From positions 1 to 54,528 of the forward strand of contig NZ_JBEPMX010000015.1 of NCBI RefSeq assembly GCF_040545925.1: a DNA stretch of 54,528 bases, read 5' to 3'. The notes beneath the pieces were generated by a model that was not told the origin of the DNA, did not search any database, and worked only from the letters and a program-made list of their open reading frames with translations. Shown here one piece after another: positions 1-9,380 of this stretch (position 1 is the stretch's first letter; every line of letters begins with the position of its first letter). This DNA is from Alkalibacillus flavidus (GTDB taxonomy: Bacteria; Bacillota; Bacilli; Bacillales; Alkalibacillaceae). A program made the position numbers and the translations under genes.

Positions 1-105
1 CTTAATCAATCATAGACCAAGAAAATGTTTGAATTGGAAATCGACACACGAAGCTTTTCAAGAAGAACTGTTGCACTTAAATTGACAAACTGTCATGTCA
101 ATAAA

Positions 106-1197
106 TTATTGGATTTGAACATGTTTTGTTGGGTCGTGTTGATGTCTCATATAATAATCAATCATATGAGGGAGGTACGTGCGAAAATCAGGGCACTGAA
201 TGTTGGTGTGTTTGAGTTCTTGTAAGGTATTTTGACAATCGAAATAGACATCATAGTTAAAATAATCAAGGGCTTCGCGTTCAATGCTTAACCACTGTCT
301 TATAGGTTTAAGGCGTAAAGCGGTATAAGCGAGCGTAATTGGTAATCTTCCGCGTGGCTTTTTACCTAAAAATGCTTGGGCGAACATTGTATAAACCTCT
401 TGAGCATGATAGGGTCTTGGATCCGTTAAGTGAAAAGTTTGACCAATAGCTCGGTTGCTATGAAGCAGGTGAAGGGATGCATTCACGATATAGTCAATCG
501 GAACAAAGTTAGCCCTTGCATTACCATTACCGATGAATGGCAGGATTGGAGCATACTTAAATTTAGCTAAGCTATTGAGTAAAAAATATGGACCGTCGAA
601 TTTATCTGTTTCTCCTGTTAATGAATCGCCAACAACAATACCAGGACGCACAATGGTGGTTGGCACTCGTGATTTTAACTCCTCAACAAATACTTCAGCT
701 TCGTACTTTGTTTGTTCATAATGATTTTTAAACATTGCATCATGATTTAATTCAGTTTCTTTTATAACGCCTTGTTGTTTCCCGGCCACAAAGGCTGTAC
801 TAAAATATAAATAGTGCGTAAGCTGGTCGCAATGTTCTGCTAATGTATTAACGTGTTTTGTGCCAAGAACATTCACTTGGAAAGCGAGGTCGTGAGGCAC
901 GGCTAAATCGTATATCGCAGCCAAATGGATTAAATGGGTCGTATCATGACATACTCGGTCATACGTTTCATGATCCCATGTTAGGTTTGGATCCGTTATA
1001 TCCGTGTTTATGATGGTGATGCGAGGTGTGACAGCTAAATCGTCAGTGATCGACTTCAGTGTATGTTCTGCTTTATGTTTGGTATCTGGTAGGACACATA
1101 AGTAAATCTGTTCTACAGACGGCATTTGGCACAGTTCACGGACTAAAAAATTAGCTAAAAATCCTGGAAAACCTGTGATAGTGTATGTATTTCCCAT
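106..1197 (-). CDS. Extended SDR family NAD(P)-dependent oxidoreductase (epimerase / acyl reductase-like)
   Basis: A 363-residue protein of the extended short-chain dehydrogenase/reductase fold. The N-terminus has the dinucleotide-binding loop TGFPGFLA (about residues 8-15), and the catalytic YxxxK is visible in YEQTKYEAE near residue 160. The long C-terminal part, with VRPGIVVGDSLTGETDKFDGP and NFVPIDYI, resembles the NAD-binding-4 (male-sterility / fatty acyl reductase-like) branch. The substrate cannot be deduced; it is probably cytosolic. The start is supported by a GGGAGGG Shine-Dalgarno sequence just upstream. It is transcribed away from sodA, and the 200 bp between the two starts must hold both promoters. 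Confidence 0.8.
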   Translation of the reverse strand: MGNTYTITGFPGFLANFLVRELCQMPSVEQIYLCVLPDTKHKAEHTLKSITDDLAVTPRITIINTDITDPNLTWDHETYDRVCHDTTHLIHLAAIYDLAVPHDLAFQVNVLGTKHVNTLAEHCDQLTHYLYFSTAFVAGKQQGVIKETELNHDAMFKNHYEQTKYEAEVFVEELKSRVPTTIVRPGIVVGDSLTGETDKFDGPYFLLNSLAKFKYAPILPFIGNGNARANFVPIDYIVNASLHLLHSNRAIGQTFHLTDPRPYHAQEVYTMFAQAFLGKKPRGRLPITLAYTALRLKPIRQWLSIEREALDYFNYDVYFDCQNTLQELKHTNIQCPDFRTYLPHMIDYYMRHQHDPTKHVQIQ

Positions 1198-1411
1198 ATA
1201 AAACCCTCCCTATTGAATTCTATATTAGCATACTTTTCTGATTATTAAATTTAAATTCTGAATGTTTAAGACAAAATGTGATGTGGTATAAGATATGTGA
1301 AAGTTGATTAAAGCAAAAGGCTTGCAATATTTTATTGCGGTTGATAGTCTTTTACTTGAGTGGAAATTCTGAAAAAATATCCACCGTATTATGTTGAAGG
1401 AGGAATTAATG

Positions 1412-2023
1412 ATGGCTAAATTTGAACTACCAGAGTTACCTTATGCATATGATGCATTGGAACCACACATTGACAAAGAAACGATGAACATTCACCACAC
1501 GAAGCACCATAATACGTATGTTACGAAGTTGAATGCCGCACTTGAAGGGCATAGCGATCTTCAGGACAAATCACTTGAAGAACTTTTACAAAACTTAGAT
1601 TCACTACCAAGTGACATTCAAACAGCTGTACGCAATAATGGTGGTGGGCATGCAAACCACTCACTATTTTGGACTGTTTTATCACCGAACGGCGGTGGGC
1701 AGCCAACTGGCGAATTAGCTGAGAAAATTAACGAAGCATTCGGTAGTTTCGATGATTTCAAAGACCAATTTAAAGCAGCGGCAACAGGTCGCTTTGGTTC
1801 AGGTTGGGCTTGGTTAGTCGTTAAAAATGGCAACCTTGAAATCACGTCTACTCCAAACCAAGATACACCAGTGATGGATGGTGTTACACCTATTTTAGGT
1901 ATCGACGTTTGGGAACATGCTTATTATCTTAAATACCAAAACCGTCGTCCGGATTACATTGAAGCATTCTGGAACGTCGTGAACTGGGATGAAGTTAGTA
2001 AGCGTTACGAAGACGCTAAATAA
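1412..2023 (+). CDS. sodA: Superoxide dismutase (Mn/Fe family)
   Basis: Converts superoxide to hydrogen peroxide and oxygen in the cytosol. The 203-residue protein is close to B. subtilis SodA throughout. It has the metal ligands in IHHTKHHNTY, the NHSLFW histidine, and the DVWEHAYY signature supplying Asp and His. The NNGGGHANHSLFW context is typical of the Mn/Fe enzymes; which metal is used cannot be settled by eye. An in-frame ATG lies at 1391, but the AAGGAGG ribosome binding site at 1396-1402 falls inside that extension, so the start is the ATG at 1412 (or 1409). A strong terminator follows directly, so it is probably monocistronic. Confidence 0.96.
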   Translation: MAKFELPELPYAYDALEPHIDKETMNIHHTKHHNTYVTKLNAALEGHSDLQDKSLEELLQNLDSLPSDIQTAVRNNGGGHANHSLFWTVLSPNGGGQPTGELAEKINEAFGSFDDFKDQFKAAATGRFGSGWAWLVVKNGNLEITSTPNQDTPVMDGVTPILGIDVWEHAYYLKYQNRRPDYIEAFWNVVNWDEVSKRYEDAK

Positions 2024-2033
2024 TAACTTTTTG

Positions 2034-2073
2034 AAGCTTGCATTCGATTTATAATCGAATGCAAGCTTTTTTA
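2034..2073 (+). terminator. Intrinsic terminator of sodA
   Basis: A perfect 16-bp inverted repeat (2034-2049 with 2053-2068) with a 3-nt loop is followed by a T-run. It starts about 10 nt after the sodA stop. Confidence 0.9.
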
Positions 2074-2136
2074 TTGTTGAATTTGTATAAGCATCTGTTA
2101 GCTGTCAAAAATAAGTGACAGAAAAGAGGGAGTTAG

Positions 2137-3354
2137 ATGCTTTTTTTTAATCAGTTGGATGAACGCGTAACTGAACATGAACGCCACAATTTACAGTTGT
2201 TATTATTGATTGGGTTTCTTTATACATTAGGGATCTTCTTGTCGAATATTTTCGTAAACATTTTTTTATGGAAACAGTCAGAAGATATCGAAGTTGTGGC
2301 TGTTTACAATTTATTAATTGCCATCACACAAACGGCTACATATTTATTATTTGGTAAATGGGCTAAACAAATTGATCGAGTACTCATTTTGCGAATAGGA
2401 ATAGCGCTAATTAGTTTGTTCTTCATCTCAGTATTAGCATTTGGAGATCATGCGGCAACGTATAATTATGTGTTAGGGTTTTTGCTTGGCGCAGGGTATG
2501 GGTTCTTTTGGTTAGCTTACAATGTGTTAACGTTTGAAGTAACAGAACCTTACACTCGCGATTTTTTTAATAGCACATTAGGGATGTTGCAATCATTTAG
2601 CGGGATGATTGGTCCAATTACAGCTGGTGCTATTATTACGTTATTAGATGGATATAGTGGTTATTTAACGATTTTTTTCATTTCACTCTTATTGTTTGTA
2701 TTAGCGATTGTCTTTAGCTTTTTTATGGAGAGGAGAGAAGTCAATGAACGGTATCGTTTACGCGTAGCGTTAGAGGAACGTCAACAAAATGACTCTTGGA
2801 GACAATTGTTATACGCTCATTTTTTCCAAGGTACGCGTGAAGGCGTCTTTTTATTTTTAGTCGGATTGATTGTCTTTATTGGAACAACAAGTGAGCTAAC
2901 AGTCGGTATTTACAATTTTATTTATGCTTTAACGTCGCTAATTGCTTATCGTATTGTGGCAAAATATGTGACACCCTATAATCGTTTGCGTTTTATTACT
3001 GTTGGGGCTGTGACATTGTATTTGTCTGTTTTTTGGTTACTTCAATCCGATTTGCCATATGAATTTTATGTTTATGGCGCGATCATCGGGATTATGTTTC
3101 CGTTGTTTTACGCCCCGTTTATGTCGATTTCATATGATGTCATTGGTGAAGCTTATGATGTTAAAGAATACCGTATCGAGTACATTATTTTGCGGGAGAT
3201 GTCTTTAAATCTTGGTCGGGCGATATCGCTTGTTATATTTCTTATCGGGCTTATGTTTTTACCGCAAACGACCTGGATGACGTATGCGATCGTATTATTT
3301 GGGACAGGGTATTTACTCGTTAATATGTTAGTGGTTCGAAGCTATTCGTCTTAA
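2137..3354 (+). CDS. yqgE: MFS transporter, YqgE type
   Basis: A 405-residue integral membrane protein with about 12 hydrophobic segments and a charged central cytoplasmic loop (FFMERREVNERYRLRVALEER), as in the major facilitator superfamily. It sits between sodA and pbpA exactly as yqgE does in B. subtilis, which supports orthology. The substrate is unknown. A GAGGGAG ribosome binding site precedes the ATG. It has no terminator before the next gene, but pbpA has its own promoter-like sequence in the gap. Confidence 0.8.
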   Translation: MLFFNQLDERVTEHERHNLQLLLLIGFLYTLGIFLSNIFVNIFLWKQSEDIEVVAVYNLLIAITQTATYLLFGKWAKQIDRVLILRIGIALISLFFISVLAFGDHAATYNYVLGFLLGAGYGFFWLAYNVLTFEVTEPYTRDFFNSTLGMLQSFSGMIGPITAGAIITLLDGYSGYLTIFFISLLLFVLAIVFSFFMERREVNERYRLRVALEERQQNDSWRQLLYAHFFQGTREGVFLFLVGLIVFIGTTSELTVGIYNFIYALTSLIAYRIVAKYVTPYNRLRFITVGAVTLYLSVFWLLQSDLPYEFYVYGAIIGIMFPLFYAPFMSISYDVIGEAYDVKEYRIEYIILREMSLNLGRAISLVIFLIGLMFLPQTTWMTYAIVLFGTGYLLVNMLVVRSYSS

Positions 3355-3402
3355 TTGACAAAAATCTGTTGTATCTTTCTTCTTATCGGATGTATTAAAT
3401 GA

Positions 3403-3411
3403 TGCTATAAT
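3403..3411 (+). promoter_or_regulatory. Extended -10 promoter for pbpA
   Basis: TGCTATAAT is a TGn extended -10 with a perfect TATAAT at 3406-3411, 34 nt before the pbpA start. The -35 at about 3383-3388 is weak. A TTGACA at 3355-3360 is too far away to pair with it. Confidence 0.6.
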
Positions 3412-3444
3412 ACAATTAACGACTAGAAGGGAGAGGAGTATAAC

Positions 3445-5571
3445 GTGAAACAGAAACAAGGCAAATCACATTTACCCCTTCGACTTAATTTATTGTTTTT
3501 CTTCATCTTTTTGTTATTTTCGCTCCTAATTTTACAGTTAGGTGTTATTCAAATATTGTATGGACAAGACGCACAAGAAGAAATTAATCGAACGAATCAA
3601 GATATATCAGAAACCCCAGTGCCGCGTGGGCGAATGTTCGATCGGAATGGTGAACTTGTCGTCGATAATGAACCCGTATTAGCGATTACGTATACACCGC
3701 CGAAAAATGTGCAACCAGACGATAATTTAGAGCTGGCTCAGAACTTAATTGATTATATTTCGATGCCAGAAGAGGATATTGAATCCGTGACAGAACGTGA
3801 TTTGAAAGATTACTTATTACTTGATGACCGTCAAACGTATTATGACCGATTGACTGAAGCAGAAAAGGATCTAGATGATGACGAGAAATATCAAGCTGTT
3901 TTGGATCATATTAATGAGAGTGACTTAGATAAGATCGGTGAAGAAGAGCTTGAAATAGTTGCGTTGTTTCGGAAATTAAATCGTGCAAGTGCCTTAACGC
4001 CGTATATTATTCAACGTGGTGAAGCTGTTACAAATGAAGAATATGCGATCATCGCCGAGCATGTCAATCAGTTCCCAGGTGTCAACGTCGCAACCGATTG
4101 GGAACGTCAGTATTTATATGATAACACGTTTAAAAGCTTTCTCGGCAGTATTGAAAAAGGCTTACCGAACGATCGGTTAGACTATTTCTTATCACATAAT
4201 TATAAACGAAATGACCGAGTCGGTCGTAACGGTTTAGAAGAATACTATGAACTGCAATTGTCAGGGAAAAAAGAAATCCGAGAACACATCACGGATTCTA
4301 GTGGGAACGTCATCACGAGTGAAGTCGTCCGCGAAGGTGAACGCGGTAAAGATTTAGTATTATCTGTTGATATGGAATTACAACAACGACTTGATACGAT
4401 TGTAGCTGAGGAATTACAAGAGGCAATTGAAGAAAACCCGTATGAAAATCGTTATATGGAGTCAGCCATGGCTGTTATGATGGACCCGAATACAGGGGAA
4501 GTCTTGGCTATGTCTGGTCAAGCATACGACCGAGAAGCAGAAGGTGATGAACCAAAGGTAAACGACGAGTCATTCCGAGCGATTTATAATGCGTACGTGC
4601 CCGGTTCTGTTGTTAAGGGAGCCACTGTATTAGCTGGCTTAGATTCAGGTGTTATTTCTCCAGGTGAAGTCATTAGAGACCGTACGATTCAATTGCCACC
4701 AGGAACTGCTAATGGTGATTTGTCCTTTAGTTCATGGTCAACGACGTTAGGTTCTTTAAATGATATTGGTGCTTTAAGAGAATCATCAAACGTTTATATG
4801 GGATTCATTGCGTTACGCATGAATGGTGAAATGCGGCACCGATATGATTTTAGAAATTCAGGTTTAGATGAAAGTCAGCAAGCCTACGCGGATCTTGAAA
4901 ATTATTACAGTCAATTTGGTTTAGGTGTTGAAACAGGCGTTGATTTACCGTATGAATCGAGTGGTTATGAAGGTGTTAACGATTCACCAGGTACAGGTTT
5001 GCAGATGCAATATGCGATTGGGCAGTACCATTCGTACACGACATTGCAATTAGGGCAGTATGTATCGACGATTGCTAACGATGGTTACCGCCTAGCACCG
5101 TCGTTAGTAAAGCGACTGCATAGTGCTGGTGATACAGCTGGATTAGGCCCACTTTATGATGCGAAAGAACCTGAAGTATTGAACCGTATTGATATGAACA
5201 GTGAGTATATCGACCGTGTTCAAGAAGGTTTTCGCCAAGCATTTCAAGAGCCAGGTGGTACTGGTAGAAGTTACTTTGCCGATAAAGCGTATAACCCTGC
5301 AGGTAAGACAGGGACTGCAGAAACAAAGCTCTATGAAGATGGAAAAGAAATAGCTGATGTAAATAATTTAAATTTAGTTGGTTATGCTCCATATGACAAT
5401 CCGGAAGTTGCGTTTGCAGTTATGGTGCCACATACTGGTCCAGATGCTGATCATTCGACGAACTTAGAGATTGGTGAGCGAGCGATGGATGCTTATTTTG
5501 AATTGAAAGAAGAAAGACAGTCGAGTGATGACGAATTAGAAGAGCAAATGGAATCACCATCGACTAACTAA
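3445..5571 (+). CDS. pbpA: Class B penicillin-binding protein, transpeptidase (PBP2a type)
   Basis: Cross-links peptidoglycan for cell-wall elongation. The 708-residue protein has one N-terminal membrane anchor (about residues 12-35), a dimerisation (pedestal) domain with the PRGRMFDRNG motif, and a C-terminal transpeptidase. The catalytic motifs are readable: SVVK (Ser388, Lys391), SSN (447-449) and KTG (621-623). The tail is acidic. It starts with GTG after GGGAGAGGAG. The location after yqgE matches B. subtilis pbpA (PBP2A), which works in rod-shape elongation; that role is inferred from family and synteny. Confidence 0.92.
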   Translation: MKQKQGKSHLPLRLNLLFFFIFLLFSLLILQLGVIQILYGQDAQEEINRTNQDISETPVPRGRMFDRNGELVVDNEPVLAITYTPPKNVQPDDNLELAQNLIDYISMPEEDIESVTERDLKDYLLLDDRQTYYDRLTEAEKDLDDDEKYQAVLDHINESDLDKIGEEELEIVALFRKLNRASALTPYIIQRGEAVTNEEYAIIAEHVNQFPGVNVATDWERQYLYDNTFKSFLGSIEKGLPNDRLDYFLSHNYKRNDRVGRNGLEEYYELQLSGKKEIREHITDSSGNVITSEVVREGERGKDLVLSVDMELQQRLDTIVAEELQEAIEENPYENRYMESAMAVMMDPNTGEVLAMSGQAYDREAEGDEPKVNDESFRAIYNAYVPGSVVKGATVLAGLDSGVISPGEVIRDRTIQLPPGTANGDLSFSSWSTTLGSLNDIGALRESSNVYMGFIALRMNGEMRHRYDFRNSGLDESQQAYADLENYYSQFGLGVETGVDLPYESSGYEGVNDSPGTGLQMQYAIGQYHSYTTLQLGQYVSTIANDGYRLAPSLVKRLHSAGDTAGLGPLYDAKEPEVLNRIDMNSEYIDRVQEGFRQAFQEPGGTGRSYFADKAYNPAGKTGTAETKLYEDGKEIADVNNLNLVGYAPYDNPEVAFAVMVPHTGPDADHSTNLEIGERAMDAYFELKEERQSSDDELEEQMESPSTN

Positions 5572-5574
5572 AAA

Positions 5575-5621
5575 AGACTGCAGTCGACTTATTATTCATC
5601 GGTCGTCTGCAGCCTTTTTTT
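5575..5621. terminator. Bidirectional terminator between pbpA and the 5-FTHF cyclo-ligase gene
   Basis: An 11-bp stem with one mismatch (CTGCAGTCGAC with GTCGTCTGCAG) is flanked by an A-run on the left and a T-run on the right, so it can end transcription from both convergent genes. The cyclo-ligase stop codon lies in the loop. Confidence 0.8.
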
Positions 5622-6185
5622 ATAAGGTGTGAGTAAATCGCGATTTGTTATAATGTAATCGACTGGCTGGTCGTAGTCATCAGTCGGTAATGATGTGACC
5701 ATTTGTTCTTTCATAGCAATACTGACAGTTGGGTTATCGACATGTTGTAAATAACGATCGTAATAGCCCCCACCATAGCCGATTCGATACCCTTGCTCAT
5801 CATATAATAATCCTGGAACAAACAATAAATCAATTTGAGACGGAGCTATGTAGCGTACGTCTTCGGTTTTCGGTTCATACAAATCTAAATAGACATTTTC
5901 TAACTCTAATTTGTTTGTATACTCATAAAATTTCATGTCGTTGTTTTGATCGGGATAACATTTGGGAATAGCGACTTTCTTGCCTTCTTTCCATGCTTGC
6001 TCAATAATTTGGTGGGTATCTAATTCAATGCTTCGAGGAATGGTAATAGCGATTGTTTCAGCTTGTTTCCATAAATCAGTTGTATATAATATATCACAAA
6101 TAGTGGTCAGCGCCTCTTGCTTGTCTTCTTGTGGAATATAGTTCAACAGCCGTTTGGCGAGTTGGCGAAAGGTTTGTTTGTACAT
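5592..6185 (-). CDS. fthC: 5-formyltetrahydrofolate cyclo-ligase
   Basis: ATP-dependent conversion of 5-formyl-THF to 5,10-methenyl-THF in one-carbon metabolism. At 197 residues it has the usual family length. The hallmark YGGGYYDRYL substrate/ATP loop lies near residue 140, with the LLFVPGLLYDEQGYRIG region just before it. It corresponds to B. subtilis YqgN. It lies 49 nt downstream of rpmG on the same strand and is probably co-transcribed with it. A link to the glycine cleavage genes elsewhere in the window is metabolic only. Confidence 0.93.
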   Translation of the reverse strand: MYKQTFRQLAKRLLNYIPQEDKQEALTTICDILYTTDLWKQAETIAITIPRSIELDTHQIIEQAWKEGKKVAIPKCYPDQNNDMKFYEYTNKLELENVYLDLYEPKTEDVRYIAPSQIDLLFVPGLLYDEQGYRIGYGGGYYDRYLQHVDNPTVSIAMKEQMVTSLPTDDYDQPVDYIITNRDLLTPYKKRLQTTDE

Positions 6186-6234
6186 CGGCTAAAACCCCTT
6201 TATATAAAGAAAAACAGCAGGTAACCCTACTGTT

Positions 6235-6384
6235 TTACTTCGTTTCACGGTGTAACGTATGACGTCCTAAACGTGGAGAGTATTTTTTCAACTCAAGACG
6301 ATCTGGGTTCGTACGTTTATTTTTTGTAGAAATATAATTACGGTCACCTGTTTCCGTGCAAGCTAAAGTGATTTGTACACGCAT
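6235..6384 (-). CDS. rpmG: 50S ribosomal protein L33
   Basis: A 49-residue basic protein beginning MRVQITLACTETGDRNYI and ending GRHTLHRETK, clearly bacterial L33, a component of the large subunit. It has only one cysteine, so it lacks the paired CxxC zinc ligands and belongs to the zinc-independent form. Many Bacillaceae hold both forms and switch under zinc shortage; whether a second copy exists here cannot be seen. The ATG follows a GGAGGGA ribosome binding site. Confidence 0.93.
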   Translation of the reverse strand: MRVQITLACTETGDRNYISTKNKRTNPDRLELKKYSPRLGRHTLHRETK

Positions 6385-6422
6385 GGTCTTTCCCTCCGTT
6401 TCTCATTCATTTTGACTTAATT

Positions 6423-6451
6423 ATCATAACAAAATTGCATACAAGATTCAA
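6423..6451 (-). promoter_or_regulatory. Sigma-A promoter for rpmG
   Basis: On the minus strand TTGAAT (6446-6451) and TATGAT (6423-6428) are separated by 17 bp, about 40 nt upstream of the rpmG start codon. Confidence 0.65.
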
Positions 6452-6553
6452 GACAATATTCACGATAATATGGTCAATGAAAGCATTTCTCTTATCACAA
6501 AGAACATGATAAACTAATACCATGAAGCTATAAAAGTAAGGGTGACAAATCAT

Positions 6554-6955
6554 ATGGTTTATGTCTTAATCACATTATTAACTATTGGTATTAGCTTGTT
6601 CATTATGTCATTTTTTATGACCAATCGTTTTCGCGAATTAGAACAAGAGTTAGAACAACTATCGATGACGCATATTCAAGAACAGTACGTCATGAAAAAT
6701 AAAATTAAAGTACTTGAAGAGGAATTGTTAACAGATACGTTAGATTTAAATGATGTAACATATTTATCAAAACAAACTACTGATTCATCACAGACACAAA
6801 CCAAGTCAAAACGTGAACCTGCTATTGTATCTAATGTGAAACAATTGTATGAACAAGGGTATAGTTATGAAGAGATTGAAGCAAAAACAGGTTTAGCTCA
6901 AGATGATATCAAAATCATTATTCAACAAAAAGCGAATAATCAAGCTTTCGCTTAA
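6554..6955 (+). CDS. Small membrane-anchored coiled-coil protein with C-terminal helix-turn-helix-like segment
   Basis: The family is not firmly recognised. The 133-residue protein has one N-terminal membrane helix (residues 1-24), then a charged coiled-coil stretch (RFRELEQELEQL onward), a polar linker rich in Ser, Thr and Gln, and a C-terminal module, VKQLYEQGYSYEEIEAKTG, resembling the helix-turn-helix at the end of SwrB-like (DUF6115-type) proteins. That assignment is tentative. A GTG at 6542 is possible, but AAGGGTGA at 6539-6545 serves best as ribosome binding site for the ATG at 6554. It lies 27 nt upstream of the next gene, probably one operon running to gluP and yqgQ. Confidence 0.65.
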   Translation: MVYVLITLLTIGISLFIMSFFMTNRFRELEQELEQLSMTHIQEQYVMKNKIKVLEEELLTDTLDLNDVTYLSKQTTDSSQTQTKSKREPAIVSNVKQLYEQGYSYEEIEAKTGLAQDDIKIIIQQKANNQAFA

Positions 6956-6982
6956 TGAACGAAGAAAGGACGCCAGAACGAT

Positions 6983-7495
6983 ATGAAACCAATCTTGATG
7001 TCATTTTCATTAGGTATATTGTTAGCGACTATTTTAATTGGCGCTGTTTATTGGATAGAAGCGGACCAAGTCGTCGAACAACCATCGGAAACAGATCAAA
7101 CGGATGCAGTAAATGATGACGAGACGGACGATTCGATGACTGAAGAAGGTGCTCGTTCATTTTTGGAAGACAATGGATATGCCGTTATAACAGAAGATGA
7201 TTATAACGATATATCTGAATTAGAAGCAGAAAATAGTGACTTGAAAGATCAAATCAATGAATTAGAAGAATCGGAACCAACTAGTCATGTGGAAGCGTTT
7301 GAATTAACAATTGAGTCTGGAATGGGGTTAGAGTCGGTAGCGTCACAACTGGCCTCAGAAAACATTATCGATAATGATACGCGTTTTAGAGAATACTTAA
7401 TCGAAAACGGTTATAGTCGTTCGATTCAAATTGGCTCATACGTTTTAACATCAAACATGAGTTTACAGCAAATCGCAGATACGATTACAGATTAA
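6983..7495 (+). CDS. Membrane-anchored protein with MltG (YceG)-like LysM-type subdomain
   Basis: A 170-residue protein with an N-terminal membrane helix (residues 5-25), an acidic linker, a short coiled coil (ISELEAENSDLKDQINELEE), and a C-terminal domain beginning FELTIESGMGLESVASQLAS. The pattern of a GMGLESVA loop, an IIDNDTRFREYL helix and a final IGSYVLTSNMSLQQIADTI matches the N-terminal LysM-like part of endolytic transglycosylase MltG. No catalytic MltG domain follows, so it is probably a wall-binding or regulatory protein. Function is unknown. It starts after GAAAGGACGCC and is probably co-transcribed with its neighbours. Confidence 0.7.
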   Translation: MKPILMSFSLGILLATILIGAVYWIEADQVVEQPSETDQTDAVNDDETDDSMTEEGARSFLEDNGYAVITEDDYNDISELEAENSDLKDQINELEESEPTSHVEAFELTIESGMGLESVASQLASENIIDNDTRFREYLIENGYSRSIQIGSYVLTSNMSLQQIADTITD

Positions 7496-7521
7496 TTTGG
7501 CGATGAACGGGGAAAAGCACT

Positions 7522-9060
7522 ATGTATATTCGAGAACGATATCGCATGCTAAAGTTAATTGACAGTTTATTAAATCATGATTATACGATCCGTTTCATTT
7601 CAGATGCACGCGACTTCATCGTGTTGGAGAAATATCACAAGAACATGAGTCATATAGTAGCTGTGTCTCATCAAATGTTTGACTGGAGCAATCATTTAGA
7701 ACGCGATTATAATCATAAGCTGCAGTTTTTAAACCAAAATGCGCGATTGTTTCGTGGTAAGCAGAAAAGATATCACGTTGTTTATGTGTCAGATTTGGCT
7801 CCTGTTGATGATTGGGAACGATTGAAGTCTCATTCATCTGATGATGCAAAACCCAAGCTGTATTATTGGAATGAACATGATTTAACCGAGGAAATTGAAC
7901 GACTAAAAGAACAATTAAGCTTGCCGACTTATCAATTAAATGAGTTATTAGACCATCAATTGAGCGAAGAAGAACTTGACCGACAAGTTGTCTATTTGGA
8001 ACAAAAAATTATTAGTTATCATCAGGCTAAACAACGCGAATTTAATCGTGTTTTCTTTTTTGGTAAGACACGATTAACTTATATCTTAGTGCTTGTGAAC
8101 GTGTTTGTTTTCGGATTACTTGAAATGAATGGTAGTAGTACAGATACGATGCACTTAATTGATTGGGGAGCAAAATACAATCCGGCTATTGCAAATGGTG
8201 AATGGTGGCGTATTGGTTCATCAATGTTTTTGCATATTGGGGCATTACATTTAATGATGAACATGTTAGCCCTTTATTTCTTAGGTGATGTCACCGAAAA
8301 AATATATGGCACGTACCGTTTTTTTATTATTTATAGTTTAGCTGGCTTATTTGGCGGTATTGCGAGTTTTGCTATGAATGATGCAGTAGCAGCCGGTGCA
8401 TCTGGAGCGATTTTTGGATTATTTGGTGCTTTGCTCTTCTTCGGTATGAATTATCGGGAGTTATTTTTCAAAACGATAGGCACGAATTTATTGTTCATTG
8501 TCGGTTTAAATATTATGTTAGGGTTTACGGTGCCACAAATTGATAATGGTGCCCATTTAGGGGGGCTATTAGGAGGCTTTTTAGCTGCTCAAATCATACA
8601 ACTTCCGTATAAACGTCAATGGTTCCGTGCGGCTTTAGCTAGTGTGTTGATGCTACTTTTAATAGTCAGTATGGCTTACTATGGGTATCAAGATGCTGAT
8701 CAGCCAGAAAACCCACAAGCTTTGGCGTTATTGGCTCAAGATTATCTTGAACAAGAGAATTATGAGGATATGATCGACATGTTATCGACGAGCCTTGAGG
8801 ATGATATTCAACATGAGTATATTTATTTTTACCGAGCCATTGGTTTTTTAGAAACCGAGCAGTTTCATGAAGCAGAAACGGATTTACAACAAGCCATTGA
8901 TCTGAATCCACGATTAGCCGAAGCCCATTATAATTTAGGTGTACTGTATGCCGAAACTGATCGACAAGAAGAAGCGATTCAATCGATTGAACGTGCCTTG
9001 GATTTAAATCCAGATGAAGAACAGTTTCAGTCCTTTTATGACCAACTAAAAAACGAATGA
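7522..9060 (+). CDS. gluP: Rhomboid intramembrane serine protease with TPR tail (GluP/YqgP)
   Basis: Cleaves membrane proteins within the bilayer. The 512-residue protein has an N-terminal cytosolic domain (about 1-175), a six- to seven-helix rhomboid core, and C-terminal TPR repeats (about 395-505, with AEAHYNLGVLYAETDRQEEA). The rhomboid motifs are intact: HIGALHLMMNML, the catalytic Ser294 in GASG, and His345 in NGAHLGG. The architecture matches B. subtilis YqgP/GluP, linked there to metal-ion transporter quality control. yqgQ follows 12 nt later, as in B. subtilis. Confidence 0.92.
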   Translation: MYIRERYRMLKLIDSLLNHDYTIRFISDARDFIVLEKYHKNMSHIVAVSHQMFDWSNHLERDYNHKLQFLNQNARLFRGKQKRYHVVYVSDLAPVDDWERLKSHSSDDAKPKLYYWNEHDLTEEIERLKEQLSLPTYQLNELLDHQLSEEELDRQVVYLEQKIISYHQAKQREFNRVFFFGKTRLTYILVLVNVFVFGLLEMNGSSTDTMHLIDWGAKYNPAIANGEWWRIGSSMFLHIGALHLMMNMLALYFLGDVTEKIYGTYRFFIIYSLAGLFGGIASFAMNDAVAAGASGAIFGLFGALLFFGMNYRELFFKTIGTNLLFIVGLNIMLGFTVPQIDNGAHLGGLLGGFLAAQIIQLPYKRQWFRAALASVLMLLLIVSMAYYGYQDADQPENPQALALLAQDYLEQENYEDMIDMLSTSLEDDIQHEYIYFYRAIGFLETEQFHEAETDLQQAIDLNPRLAEAHYNLGVLYAETDRQEEAIQSIERALDLNPDEEQFQSFYDQLKNE

Positions 9061-9072
9061 AAGGTGAATAAT

Positions 9073-9261
9073 TTGGAAAGTTTTATTGATGTGCAACAAC
9101 TCTTGAAACAATTTGGTATTTTTGTCTATATTGGTCATCGAGAATCTGATATACTATTAATGGAAGAAGAAGTAAAAGAACTTTATCAAAACGGATTAGT
9201 TTCATTAGAAACTTACAAACAAGCTTTACTGATTTTGCGTTCTGAAAAAAGTTCATCTTAA
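9073..9261 (+). CDS. yqgQ: YqgQ family protein (DUF910)
   Basis: A small protein of 62 residues whose FIDVQQLLKQFGIFVYIGHRE and LMEEEVKELYQNGL segments match the YqgQ family. Biochemical function is unknown. A GTG at 9064 is in frame, but AAAGGTGA (9060-9067) fits as ribosome binding site for the TTG at 9073, so that start is preferred. In B. subtilis glcK (glucokinase) follows; here it is absent and an LTA-synthase-type gene comes next. Confidence 0.82.
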   Translation: MESFIDVQQLLKQFGIFVYIGHRESDILLMEEEVKELYQNGLVSLETYKQALLILRSEKSSS

Positions 9262-9380
9262 GATGTAAGTGGTTTACAATATTGTTTAGGTGGGTAATTA
9301 ATAATAAACATTTTGTAACATTATCTAAAATGATTCGTCTAATGAATTGAGTGTTTCAAGAGTGTGGAGGGAACTTAAGA

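Noticed and set aside
3355..3360. TTGACA as the -35 of the pbpA promoter
   Set aside because: It is 45 bp from the TATAAT, far beyond workable spacing.
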